Shown here: positions 26,303-34,784 of the stretch, in pieces
How the letters are laid out: every line of letters starts with the position of its first letter
How positions within the stretch are numbered: the first letter of the stretch is position 1
Assembly (NCBI GenBank): GCA_965261695.1
Contig: OZ253474.1
Location: 186,001-250,000 of the forward strand
DNA: 64,000 bases
Reading direction: 5' to 3'
DNA from: Bin5 sp965261695
Lineage (GTDB): Bacteria; Chloroflexota; Anaerolineae; Caldilineales; Caldilineaceae
Program-made: the position numbers and the translations under genes
The notes under the pieces: generated by a model
Told to the model about the DNA's origin: nothing
Seen by the model: the letters and a program-made list of their open reading frames with translations, nothing else
Database searches by the model: none

Positions 26303-27487
26303 ATTTTTTGTTCAAAGACTACACTCTTGCTTGTGGTGGTCCTGGCCCTGATCCTGAGCGCGTGTGCGGTGCAGAACCCTGCCGCATCTCCCGCCGACGA
26401 TGCGCAGGTCGCCCAGGAAGCCACGCCGGCGGCAGAGGAAGAGACCGAAGAAATGGCGGATGCCGGCAGCGAGGCCGAATTCGAACGCATCCTTGCCTGC
26501 GTAGAGCAGAATTTTCCCGCCGAGAGCTACTTCACCAATGAACTCCTGCCCGACCTTGATGCTGCTTGGGAACCCATGGACTGTGAAAGCATCGATCAGA
26601 TCAAAGTCGGCATGTCCTGGATTCTCAACGACGGTGGAGCGCCCTGGTACAATGCTGTGGAGTTGGGCTTCTTCAACGATCTCTGTCTCGAAGTCGAGTT
26701 GTTGCGCGGCGGGCCGGGCTTTGGGCACTTGCAGTCCCTGGTTGACGGTGAGGTGGACTTTGCCGCCAGCGCCGGCGGAGGACTGATTCCAGCCATGATC
26801 GCCGGCCCTTCCCAAGCTGATATCGTAGCAGTCGGCGCGCTGATCAATCACAGTCCATACATCTGGCTGGGTTTGGATCACGAAACGCCGCCGGATCAGC
26901 GATCAAGCAAGCGCCTTACGCCCCAGGATTTTGTCGGCAAGAAGGTCGGAATCCATGAGGGCGAAGGCTACTTTTTCGACTTCTTTTCGCACAAATATGA
27001 CATTGGCGCCGATCAGGTGGAGCTCGTCGTGACCGGCTTCACGCCCGATCCTGTACTGGCGGGCGAGATGGACTACACTGCGGGCTGGCTGATCAACGAA
27101 CCGCGCTTTATGGAAGAGCAAGGCTACATGAACTGGGTCGCCTTTCAGTTCAGCGAATGGGGCTGGGATGACTATTCGGAAGTCATGGTCGTGCGGCGCG
27201 AGACCTTGGCGCAAAACCCTGAACTGGTGCGCCGCTATGTGGCCGCGGTTTCCCAGGGACTCGCCTATCTGCTTGAGAATCCTGAAGCGTCGGCTGAGAT
27301 AGCAGTCAAGTACGGTGTGGATGCCCCATTGACTGTAGAATTGGCATTGCGGCGCTTCGAATTGATGGAGCCCCTCGTGACCGGTGTTGACCAACCAACT
27401 TTAGGTCTCATGTCGGCTGAACGATGGAATTCTCAAGTGGCGTCAATGGTGCAGTTCGGGCAGTTGGAACTGGCCGCGTGCAAGTAG
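26303..27487 (+). CDS. NMT1/THI5-like ABC transporter substrate-binding lipoprotein
   Basis: The protein (386 residues from TTG 26327, or 394 from ATT 26303) begins with a lipoprotein signal: hydrophobic LLVVVLALI then lipobox LSAC. The mature part has an NMT1/THI5-like pattern with VGMSWILNDGGAPWYNAVELGFF near the start and FVGKKVGIHEGEGYFFDFF in the middle, as in riboflavin, thiamine-precursor, taurine or nitrate binders. No ATG exists in frame near the start. The ATT at 26303 has AAGGAG about ten bases upstream and adds a lysine to the signal, so it may be an original ATG that was mutated. A truncated ATPase follows; the transport system looks incomplete. Confidence 0.82.
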   Translation: MFCSKTTLLLVVVLALILSACAVQNPAASPADDAQVAQEATPAAEEETEEMADAGSEAEFERILACVEQNFPAESYFTNELLPDLDAAWEPMDCESIDQIKVGMSWILNDGGAPWYNAVELGFFNDLCLEVELLRGGPGFGHLQSLVDGEVDFAASAGGGLIPAMIAGPSQADIVAVGALINHSPYIWLGLDHETPPDQRSSKRLTPQDFVGKKVGIHEGEGYFFDFFSHKYDIGADQVELVVTGFTPDPVLAGEMDYTAGWLINEPRFMEEQGYMNWVAFQFSEWGWDDYSEVMVVRRETLAQNPELVRRYVAAVSQGLAYLLENPEASAEIAVKYGVDAPLTVELALRRFELMEPLVTGVDQPTLGLMSAERWNSQVASMVQFGQLELAACK

Positions 27488-27511
27488 GCGGGCACGAGGA
27501 ACAGGACGACT

Positions 27512-27822
27512 TTGACTATCGAGTTTACGCAGGTCAGAAAACAGTTTGGCCAGGTGTCTGCCCTGGAGAATGTCAGCCTGACGGTTCAGGATGGCGAATT
27601 CGTTACTCTGATCGGCCCGTCGGGCTGCGGCAAGACGACGTTGCTGCGCATTGCCGCCGGGCTGGAGCTGCCCAGTGGCGGCAACGTGCTGGTCAATCGC
27701 GACACACCAAAGAACGCCTGCCGCCAACACCAGATCGGCGTTGCCTTTCAGCGCCCGGCCCTGCTGGCTTCCCGCACCGCGTTGAGCAATGTGCGCATGA
27801 CCCTCGAGATTACAGGGCGGGC
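27512..27822 (+). pseudogene. ABC transporter ATPase, 3'-truncated
   Basis: The frame encodes the first part of a nitrate/taurine-type ABC ATPase. IEFTQVRKQFGQVSALENVSL leads to Walker A GPSGCGKTTLL near residue 37, and the Q-loop IGVAFQRPALLASRT lies near residue 79. After about residue 103 the similarity stops, and the frame ends shortly at 27883 with unrelated residues. The signature LSGGQ, Walker B and the H-loop are all absent, so no active ATPase can form. It lies 24 bases after the binding-protein gene whose transporter it would have driven. No permease gene is found nearby. Confidence 0.85.
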
Positions 27823-28050
27823 GTTCGGCTGGCTTCGGTCGGCATCGTCTCCAACCATGCCGAGGGCCGCGACGAATGGGTAGGCGACTCGGCCGAAGGT
27901 ATGGCCGACTTCTACCGCAGCTGCCCGCACTACCTGGGCCCGGTGATGGCCAACGCCATGCAGGCGCTGATCGAAAGCGGCGCGACACCCCCCGAAGAAC
28001 CGGACATCTACCTTTTTGGGCTGGATCAGTTTCCTGTGGAAGGCGCGTAG
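27823..28050 (+). pseudogene. C-terminal fragment of an unrecognised enzyme
   Basis: Immediately after the point where the ATPase breaks off, another frame reads as the tail of a conserved-looking protein (VGIVSNHAEGRDEWVGDSAE, FYRSCPHYLGPVMANAMQAL, PPEEPDIYLFGLDQFPVEGA) and ends at 28050. It has no start codon of its own in a sensible place. The junction near 27823 looks like a deletion that fused the remains of two genes. I cannot name the family. Confidence 0.45.
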
Positions 28051-28101
28051 GCAAGCGCGGGCATTTAAGCGAAGCCGCATCGCCAGCAACGCTGCGGCTG
28101 C

Positions 28102-28800
28102 CTACTTCTCTGACGGAGGCTCGCTCGCAATAACTGTTGCGGAACCGACAGTCCAGTGTGAGCGGGCTGCTTCGACCAGATCACAGGATTCAAGCGTAAG
28201 ATCTCGTCGCAGATGGCTGGGGCCGCCGGTCGGTTCACCCGTGCCGGAAGCCGCGGTCAAGCACAAGCCTTCGCCAGCTTCACTCGCCAGGCGGATCAGG
28301 GCGCTGTCGGTGTACTGGAACTGTTGCAGCGGGGAGGCGGAACATGCCGCCAGGTGAAGGGTTGATCCTGCATCAGCGCTGCTTGCTTCCACGCACATGG
28401 AGTACGCGGGCATCCAGATCTGGCCCGGAGAAGGCGCGTCCAGGAGGAACATCTCATCGTCGGCGCCGGGTTTGCAGGTATGCGCAGTGAGGGCACCTTG
28501 CAGATTCAAGCTGCGCCCGAAGCCGGGCACGTCTACGCAGTACTGTTCCGGCTCATCAAGCGGGTCCCGCAACTGGATCAGGCCGGCTGTAGCAGAGCTT
28601 GGGGCTGCTGTCTCAGCAGCGATTTGCAGGCTTGACGCGGCAGGCTCGGCGCCTGCACCGGCCGGTGTCGCAGCCGGCGTTCCTGGCGCCACCACCGCGT
28701 ACTGGCATGCCGCCAGCAGGAGTGCCACTGCGAAAGAGGCTATCTTTGGCGCCGGGTTGCGCTGGCGCTGCACGGTTTGGGGCTCGTGGCCTATCGACAT
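28102..28800 (-). CDS. lipoprotein with ricin B-like (beta-trefoil) domain
   Basis: A 232-residue predicted lipoprotein. A signal with KIASFAVALLLAAC ends in a lipobox at about residue 32, followed by a low-complexity linker rich in Ala, Pro and Gly. From about residue 70 on it has a pattern like ricin-B lectin repeats: YSMCVEASSADAGSTLHLAAC, then LQQFQYTDSALIRL, then GEGLCLTAA, where C-x(n)-LxxC-(x)QxF spacing is typical of sugar-binding beta-trefoils. It probably sits on the outside of the membrane and binds carbohydrate. It is divergent from the sulfatase gene, which shares its upstream region. Domain call is moderate. Confidence 0.68.
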   Translation of the reverse strand: MSIGHEPQTVQRQRNPAPKIASFAVALLLAACQYAVVAPGTPAATPAGAGAEPAASSLQIAAETAAPSSATAGLIQLRDPLDEPEQYCVDVPGFGRSLNLQGALTAHTCKPGADDEMFLLDAPSPGQIWMPAYSMCVEASSADAGSTLHLAACSASPLQQFQYTDSALIRLASEAGEGLCLTAASGTGEPTGGPSHLRRDLTLESCDLVEAARSHWTVGSATVIASEPPSEK

Positions 28801-28948
28801 GGTGGAGCCTCCTTTCAGAACTGCCTTGTTGAAGGTGGCCTCAAATAGGACGGCCGGCAGTTGATTGTCGAATTATACATACAGAATGCTTCCGCCAAAA
28901 CGGGTCAAACCGGCTCTTGCCGGTGCGACTGTCAACCCTGCCGATGCG

Positions 28949-30308
28949 ATGACTGCTCAACCCAACATCCTGCTCTTCATCACCGACGACCACGGCCAAT
29001 GGGCATGCAGTCCCTACGACAACCGTGAAGTGCTTACGCCCAACCTGGATCGGCTGGCCGCCGCCGGTGTTGTAATGGAGAATGCTTTCACGCCTACGCC
29101 TGTCTGTTCCCCCGCGCGCGCTTCCCTGCTCACCGGGCTGACGCCTTCGCAGCACGGCATCCACGACTACATTGCGATGTCTTTTGACCGGGTGAACCGG
29201 CTGGCGGATGTGCCGACGCTGCCCCAGCTTCTGCAGATGGCCGGCTATCGGACCGGCCTCGCCGGCAAGTGGCATCTCGGCCATGAAGACAGGCCGGCGC
29301 CGGGCTTCGACTTCTGGTTCAGTGTGGGCAGCGCCTACCCGCTTCTCCACCATGGGTCGCGCCAGTTTTGCGACCAGGGCCGGATGGCAAGCCTTGGCGG
29401 ATACACCGATGACATCATTGCTGAGAAGGCCAGCGCATTTGTGAGGACGACTGACGGACGTCCTTTCTTCCTGATCGTCGGCCTGACCGCCACGCACAGC
29501 CCCTGGCAGGGCCATCCGCAAAGGCTGGTCGATCTGTACCGCGACGCAGCCTTTGCCGACATTCCCCTGGGCGAGTCCTATCCGTTTGGTGAACACGCGC
29601 TGGAATCGCTGAGCGTAGACCGCAACCGCGCGCGCCAGGCCTGTGCCGAGTACTACGCGGCGGTCAGTCATGTCGATGAGAACGTGGGGCGTCTGCAGAA
29701 TGTTGTGGAAGAGGCAGGCCAACAGGAGAACACGTTGGTGGTATATGCTTCAGATCACGGGCTCAACTGCGGTCATCACGGGGTCTGGGGCAAGGGCAAC
29801 GCCACCCTGCCGCTCAACATGCTTGAAGAGTCGATCCGGGTGCCGCTGATCCTGAGTTGGCCCGGCGTTTTCCCGGTTGGCGTGCGCCGCGATGCGTTGG
29901 TCGATCACCTGGACCTCTTTCAAACTTTGGCCGCGGCGGCGGGAGCAGACCTGCCTTCAACACACGAATACGCGGGCGAGAGTATGGTGCCGCTCCTGAT
30001 GTAGTTCCACAACAGGCGAACGTTGGCGCAATGTCCAGTTTGGCGAATACGCAACGATGCGAATGGCGCGCACGCGCCAACAAAAGCTGGTGCGCCGCTA
30101 TCCGAACGGACCTCACGAACTCTTCGACCTGGAGGCTGACCCGCGCGAGAGCCGTAACCTGATCGACGATCCAGCGTACCTGTCGGTGGCCGCGCATCTG
30201 TCCGATCTGATGGACTCCTACTTTGACCGCTACTCCACCGCGGACAAGAGCGGCCTGCTGGCAGCGAAGTTGCCGCAGCATAACATGACCGAAGCCTGGC
30301 GGCGGTGA
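28949..30308 (+). pseudogene. type I sulfatase, interrupted by a single-base frameshift
   Basis: The first part (28949-30001) is a typical sulfatase: NILLFITDDHGQWACS with the metal-binding aspartates, CSPARASLLTG with the cysteine that is converted to formylglycine, and GYRTGLAGKWHLGH. A TAG at 30002-30004 ends it early. Removing one T at about 30002 joins it exactly to the usual C-terminus in the next frame (GERWRNVQFGEYATMRMART, LVRRYPNGPHELFDLEADP) ending at 30308. So the gene carries one extra base or the assembly does. The intact enzyme would remove sulfate from a sulfated sugar. The start is uncertain; an ATG at 28886 is possible. Confidence 0.8.
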
Positions 30309-30428
30309 GGGGAGGGGAGACGATCGTTACACATTTGCTTTTCAGGTGGACAGGCTACAGCGATGACCAGGAAGTAGATCCGAGCGCGACGCAGCGAGGC
30401 AACTTTTTTAACCACGAGAGGAGAGATC

Positions 30429-31187
30429 ATGTATACAACCGAACAATACGAAGGAATGCTGGCGGAGACGGTCGTAATGCAGGGAGCAGACGGCGATAGC
30501 GTCCACGCATACTTTGCCCGCCCCCTGGGAGCCGGCCCTTTTCCCGGCATGGTTCTCGTCCACCACATGCCCGGCTGGGACGAGTGGTATCGGGAGGCCG
30601 CGCGCAGGTTCGCTCATCACGGCTACGCCGCGCTGTCGCCGAACTTGTACGAGCGCTTCGGGCACGGCTCGCCGGAGGATGTGGCCGCGGCCGCGCGCGC
30701 AGAGGGGGGCGTGCCCGACGACACGGCCGTCGCCGACTTGGGGGCAGCCATGCGCTATCTGCGGGCGCTTCCTTATGTGAGCGGCAAAGTCGGCGTATTC
30801 GGAACCTGCTCCGGCGGACGGCAGGCGCTGCTGGTGGCGTGTCGCGTCGCCGGATTTGATGCCGTGGTCGACTGCTGGGGCGGCGGCGTCGTCATGCAGG
30901 CCGATCAGCTTACGTCCCAACGCCCGGTTGCGCCGATCGACTACACCGCCGACCTCAATTGCCCGATCCTGGGCCTGTTCGGCGAGGAGGATCACAGCCC
31001 GACGCCGGCCGAAGTTGCCCAACATGAAGATGCCCTCAAACAGCAGGGCAAAGCGTTCGAATTTCATATGTACGAGGGCGCAGGGCACGGCTTCTTCTAC
31101 TACCACCGGCCCAATTATCGTCAAGCCCAGGCGGTCGACGGCTGGGAGAAAATCTGGGCGTTTCTGGGACAGACCTTGGCAGGGTGA
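30429..31187 (+). CDS. dienelactone hydrolase family protein
   Basis: A 252-residue alpha/beta hydrolase of the dienelactone hydrolase family. GTCSGGRQALL near residue 121 has the nucleophilic cysteine in the nucleophile elbow (in place of serine). GEEDHSPTPAEV near residue 187 gives the aspartate, and GAGHGFFYYHRP near residue 217 the histidine. AGGAGAGATC precedes the ATG as ribosome binding site. It may open a lactone or hydrolyse an ester; the substrate is unknown. The DUF6295 gene follows 54 bases later on the same strand, so the two may be co-transcribed. Confidence 0.92.
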   Translation: MYTTEQYEGMLAETVVMQGADGDSVHAYFARPLGAGPFPGMVLVHHMPGWDEWYREAARRFAHHGYAALSPNLYERFGHGSPEDVAAAARAEGGVPDDTAVADLGAAMRYLRALPYVSGKVGVFGTCSGGRQALLVACRVAGFDAVVDCWGGGVVMQADQLTSQRPVAPIDYTADLNCPILGLFGEEDHSPTPAEVAQHEDALKQQGKAFEFHMYEGAGHGFFYYHRPNYRQAQAVDGWEKIWAFLGQTLAG

Positions 31188-31241
31188 AGAGGCAGCGGGC
31201 AGCCGGTGACAAAGAGAAAACCAACACGGGAGGGCAGTACC

Positions 31242-31520
31242 ATGTGTACGATGATCGTCCAGAAAGTCCCGCTGGCAGGGTTCGGCAAGGGCGCGGACGG
31301 CTGGTTTGACATGAGCCGGGCCAACGTGAGCTGGGATCACCCCTTTCACGCGCCTGAGGAGCACGCGCTGAATATCGACTTTGTGAACGAAGCCTATGGC
31401 CCGAGCGCACGGGTCGCGGTGGAGTTGAGCGTCGAGGGCGCACGCCAACTGGTGGAGACGATTCAGGCGGTGTTGGCCGAGGCCGAGTCCAAGGGGCTTG
31501 TTGGAAGCGGCGAAACGTAG
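31242..31520 (+). CDS. DUF6295 family protein
   Basis: A 92-residue protein whose opening, MCTMIVQKVPLAGFGKGADGW, and following FDMSRANVSWDHPFHAPEEH match the DUF6295 family. I took the ATG at 31242, preceded by GGGAGGG, over the longer reading from 31206. The conserved histidines and aspartate (DHPFHAPEEHALNIDF) suggest a metal or ligand site, but no function is known. It lies just downstream of the dienelactone hydrolase gene, so a joint role is possible. No signal peptide or membrane segment is present; it should be cytoplasmic. Confidence 0.82.
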   Translation: MCTMIVQKVPLAGFGKGADGWFDMSRANVSWDHPFHAPEEHALNIDFVNEAYGPSARVAVELSVEGARQLVETIQAVLAEAESKGLVGSGET

Positions 31521-31535
31521 ACCGCCAGTTTCCTG

Positions 31536-32726
31536 TCAGTCTCGATAGGGGTCGAACTCGTTCTCACCGGCCATGGCCACGCCGAACGGCGTCAGGGTGT
31601 GGAGAATGCGGATCGACTGGCTGTGGTGCTCAAGGACTTCGGGCAGGCGTTTGTAGACCTGGGGCGATTCGTCGGTTCCGGCGCCGCGCAGTTCCACGCC
31701 CATGCGCCGCACGGCGTTGAGCATCTGCTTGCGCCCGATTTGGCCCTGCTTGACCTGCACTTTGCGCCCCTTTTTCCAGCGAACACGCCCCGCGGCCTGT
31801 GTGCGGGACATCACGCGGCCCGCGCCGTGAACGGTCGAAAAGAGAGCCATCGGGCCTTCTTCGCTTTCCACGCCTTCCAAAATGACGGAAATGTCCCCCA
31901 TCGAGCCGCCGACAAAGCCCTTCTGCCCGGGGAATGCCGGGGTCGCCCCTTTGCGGGTGACCCAGAGCGAACGGCCGTCATGCTCCTCTTCCCAGGCGAA
32001 GTTGTGGTGGTTGTGGATTTCTTCCTCGATGCGTGCGCCCAGCAGAGAGGCCACCCGCTGGCAGACCCAGTCGCGCCCGGCGTAGGCGTAGCGTCCGGCC
32101 AGCAGCATACAGGCGAGATAGTCCTGGCCCAGCGCCGTGTCCACGTCGAGCAGGGCAGGAGCTTTGCCGCGGCCGCCTCGCTCGCGATCGGCGGCGTTGA
32201 TGAAATACGTCGCCAAACGGTGTCCCAGCCCGCGTGAACCGAAGTGGACGCCCAGCCAGATACGGCTCTGCTCATCCTCGAAGATGTCCACATAGTGATT
32301 GCCGCTGCCGACCGTGCCTAGTTGCTCGGCTGCGAGCTTCTTCTGCTTGCGTGCAACGGGCAAAGCCCAGGCCGGGTCGTTCTCAAGGAGAGGATGATCG
32401 ACCGGCTCCTTGTTCTTACGCCCGACGCCGAAAGAGATCGTGTGCCAGATGTCGTCCATGATCGGCTTGATGTGCGCCTTCACTTCCGCGGCGGGCGCGT
32501 CCAGGCGAACGGCCTTGTTTCCGCAGGCGATATCGTAGCCGACTCCCGCAGGGTTGAGCTTGTCTTCGTAGGCCACCACGCCGCCGATGGGCACGGTGTA
32601 CCCCAGGTGATGGTCCGCCATCAGCGCGGCGGCGGTCGCTTCACCTGCGCAATTGAGAATCTGATCAACGGCGTTGTCGAGGGGATCCCCCCAGACGGGC
32701 ACGCCGTCAATCATCTGGACAGACAT
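31536..32726 (-). CDS. rtcB: RtcB family RNA ligase/repair protein
   Basis: A 396-residue RtcB-family protein that joins RNA 2',3'-cyclic phosphate or 3'-phosphate ends to 5'-OH ends using GTP and a metal. Metal-site residues are seen in GVGYDIACGNKAVR near residue 75, GSGNHYVDI near 150, VHFGSRGLGHRLA near 168 and ATPAFPGQKGFVGGSMGD near 265; the GMP-linked histidine is in HGAGRVMSRTQA near residue 310. The usual GVDIGCGM motif is altered to GYDIACGN, marking a divergent subgroup. I chose the ATG at 32726 as start; a GTG or longer reading to 32771 is possible. Confidence 0.88.
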   Translation of the reverse strand: MSVQMIDGVPVWGDPLDNAVDQILNCAGEATAAALMADHHLGYTVPIGGVVAYEDKLNPAGVGYDIACGNKAVRLDAPAAEVKAHIKPIMDDIWHTISFGVGRKNKEPVDHPLLENDPAWALPVARKQKKLAAEQLGTVGSGNHYVDIFEDEQSRIWLGVHFGSRGLGHRLATYFINAADRERGGRGKAPALLDVDTALGQDYLACMLLAGRYAYAGRDWVCQRVASLLGARIEEEIHNHHNFAWEEEHDGRSLWVTRKGATPAFPGQKGFVGGSMGDISVILEGVESEEGPMALFSTVHGAGRVMSRTQAAGRVRWKKGRKVQVKQGQIGRKQMLNAVRRMGVELRGAGTDESPQVYKRLPEVLEHHSQSIRILHTLTPFGVAMAGENEFDPYRD

Positions 32727-32786
32727 GGACGCCTCGTAACGCTCATAGCGTAAATCGCCGCGCAGGTACACAACTCGACATACCCA

Positions 32787-33893
32787 TTACTCGACAGGCC
32801 GGACGCCCGCATAGACGCCTTCCGGCAGTGGTTGCGGGCGTTCACAGCGCGTTGTCAGCTCAACATGGCGGCCCGTTTCCGATGCCACGTGAATCGCCTC
32901 CATGATCTCCAGCACATGCAGCGCCATTTCGCCGCTGGCCCGGTGCGGCAGATCTTCAGTCGTGCTGACAGCCATATCAGCAAGCCCGATGCCCCGGCTG
33001 CGGTCATCGTGTCCGAACCGCAGCGGCAGCTCTTGCCACGTATCGTCGGCCGCGCTGCGCAGCTGGAGGGGCCCGCCAAAGGTATTGGGATCGGGCAGGC
33101 TGAGCGTGCCGGTTGAACCGTAAATCTCAATGTTTGGCAGCCCTGACGCCTGCACATCGAAGGTGGTGACGAGTGTTCCGATCGCGCCGCTTTCAAAGTC
33201 GAGCACGCCGGCAACATAGGTGGGCACTTCGACGTGGATGATCTGGCCTCGAAGTGGCTCGCTCTTTATCGTGCGCTCAGCCCAAGTGGCGCGCGCCGAG
33301 CCGGTCACGCGGCGCACCGGGCCGAGCAGATGCACGAGCGCCGTCAGGTAATAGACGCCCATATCCAGCATCGGGCCGCCGCCCGGTTTGTAGTAGTACT
33401 CTGGGTTGGGGTGCCAGTGCTCGTGCCCCCGCCACATCAGGAAGGCGTTGACGGCGACGGGCGCGCCGATTAGTCCTTCGTCCAGATAGCGGCGCGCCGA
33501 CTGAAAGCCTGCGCCGAGAAAGGTGTCGGGCGCGCAGCCGATGCGCAGATTCTTCTCCCTGGCAAGCGCAAGCAGTTGCTCGCCCTGGGCAAACCTGGCC
33601 GCCAGAGGCTTTTCGGAATAGGCCGGCTTGCCCGCCTCCAATGCCGCTTTGCAGACGACATCGTGCGCGTTGGGAGAGGTGAGATTGAGCACCATGTCGA
33701 TGTCGGGCGCAGCGTACAGTTCGTCGGGTGAAAGCGCGCTGATGCCGTACTTCCGGGCCTGCGCTTCGGCTGCGGATGACACGAGATCGGCGCAGGCCAC
33801 GATGTCGATCTCGGGCAGTTTCTGGATATTCTCGAGATAGCGGCTGCTGATAATGCCGCAACCGACCAGGCCGATGCGCGCTGGCAGTCTCAT
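32787..33893 (-). CDS. Gfo/Idh/MocA family oxidoreductase
   Basis: A 368-residue NAD(P)-dependent dehydrogenase. RIGLVGCGIISSRYLENI (residues 6-23) is the Rossmann loop, SEKPLAARF near residue 94 carries the catalytic lysine, and PMLDMGVYYLTALVHLLGP near residue 175 is the substrate-domain helix with the conserved aspartate. The C-terminal part has the GTLSLPDPNTFGGP loop common in sugar dehydrogenases of this family. It lies 60 bases after the RtcB gene on the same strand and upstream follows the ThuA gene. Pairing of Gfo/Idh with ThuA is frequent and points to sugar metabolism. Confidence 0.93.
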   Translation of the reverse strand: MRLPARIGLVGCGIISSRYLENIQKLPEIDIVACADLVSSAAEAQARKYGISALSPDELYAAPDIDMVLNLTSPNAHDVVCKAALEAGKPAYSEKPLAARFAQGEQLLALAREKNLRIGCAPDTFLGAGFQSARRYLDEGLIGAPVAVNAFLMWRGHEHWHPNPEYYYKPGGGPMLDMGVYYLTALVHLLGPVRRVTGSARATWAERTIKSEPLRGQIIHVEVPTYVAGVLDFESGAIGTLVTTFDVQASGLPNIEIYGSTGTLSLPDPNTFGGPLQLRSAADDTWQELPLRFGHDDRSRGIGLADMAVSTTEDLPHRASGEMALHVLEIMEAIHVASETGRHVELTTRCERPQPLPEGVYAGVRPVE

Positions 33894-33956
33894 CGCTGGT
33901 TCCCCCTACGTTTGAACTGTTGCCTTCCCCAAAGTAGTCATATTGTTCGGCGCTTG

Positions 33957-34607
33957 TCAATCTCTGGCGGCCCAGATGATGCCGCGGCGTACGATCTCTC
34001 TGGCCTCGGGCACATCAAAATCCCTCGCCACGTGCCCCAATGAGCAGTAGAAAATCCTGCCCTGGCCCCAGCGCCGCTTCCACACAACCGGCATGACTGT
34101 GCCTTCGATCCAGGGCGCGTGCTCGCCGGAGAAGGTTGTCGTAGCGAGCACTTCGTTGCTGGGATCAACCTGCAAGAGATACTGCTCGCTGTGCATGCGG
34201 AAGTCGTCCAGCCCGGCGGTGATCGGGTCGGCCTGGTCAACGATGTTGACCGTGTAGTCGACGATGTTGCCCGGGTGGGCCACCCACTGGCCGCCGACCA
34301 TGAACTGGTACTCCGTGTTCTGGCGGAACGCGTCCGCCATGCCGCCGTGCCATCCGGCAAATCCTGTCCCGGCCGCAATCGTGTCGAGTAGCCCCTTTTC
34401 CTGCACCTTCGTGATCGAGCTCATCGTATGAACCTGGGTGATGACATCATAGGCGGCCATGCGCGCGGCATCAGTATAAACATCGAGAGAGGTTTCGACA
34501 TCCACCTCAAAGCCGGCATCGCGTATCAACGGCGCGAAAATGTCCACGCACTGTTTCGGCTCGTGGCCTTCCCAGCCGCCCCATACCATCAACGATTTCT
34601 TTGCCAT
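33957..34607 (-). CDS. ThuA-like domain protein
   Basis: A 216-residue protein of the ThuA (trehalose utilisation) family with a glutamine-amidotransferase-like fold. Typical patterns are LMVWGGWEGHEPKQCVDIF at the start, GTGFAGWHGGMADAFRQNTEY near residue 85, where a catalytic-looking Cys is absent as usual, and VWKRRWGQGRIFYCSLGHVARDF near residue 180. I took the ATG at 34607; the longer reading adds arginine-rich nonsense. It lies 63 bases from the Gfo/Idh gene in the same direction, and such pairs oxidise or process sugars. The exact role of ThuA remains unsettled. Confidence 0.88.
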   Translation of the reverse strand: MAKKSLMVWGGWEGHEPKQCVDIFAPLIRDAGFEVDVETSLDVYTDAARMAAYDVITQVHTMSSITKVQEKGLLDTIAAGTGFAGWHGGMADAFRQNTEYQFMVGGQWVAHPGNIVDYTVNIVDQADPITAGLDDFRMHSEQYLLQVDPSNEVLATTTFSGEHAPWIEGTVMPVVWKRRWGQGRIFYCSLGHVARDFDVPEAREIVRRGIIWAARD

Positions 34608-34784
34608 CGGGCACTGGCTCCTTGTAGCTGAACCTGGTCGCGCGCATCTGGAGCGCGCCATGTTGGCGCTTTCGGTGCCAGTATAGCACCCGCGCCGGGA
34701 AGCCACAATGAATTGACCGGCTTGTAGTTAGGTGAAATCGCCGCCGAGACAGTCGCGTCCCGGCGGACAGAGTCAAGGGGCTGT

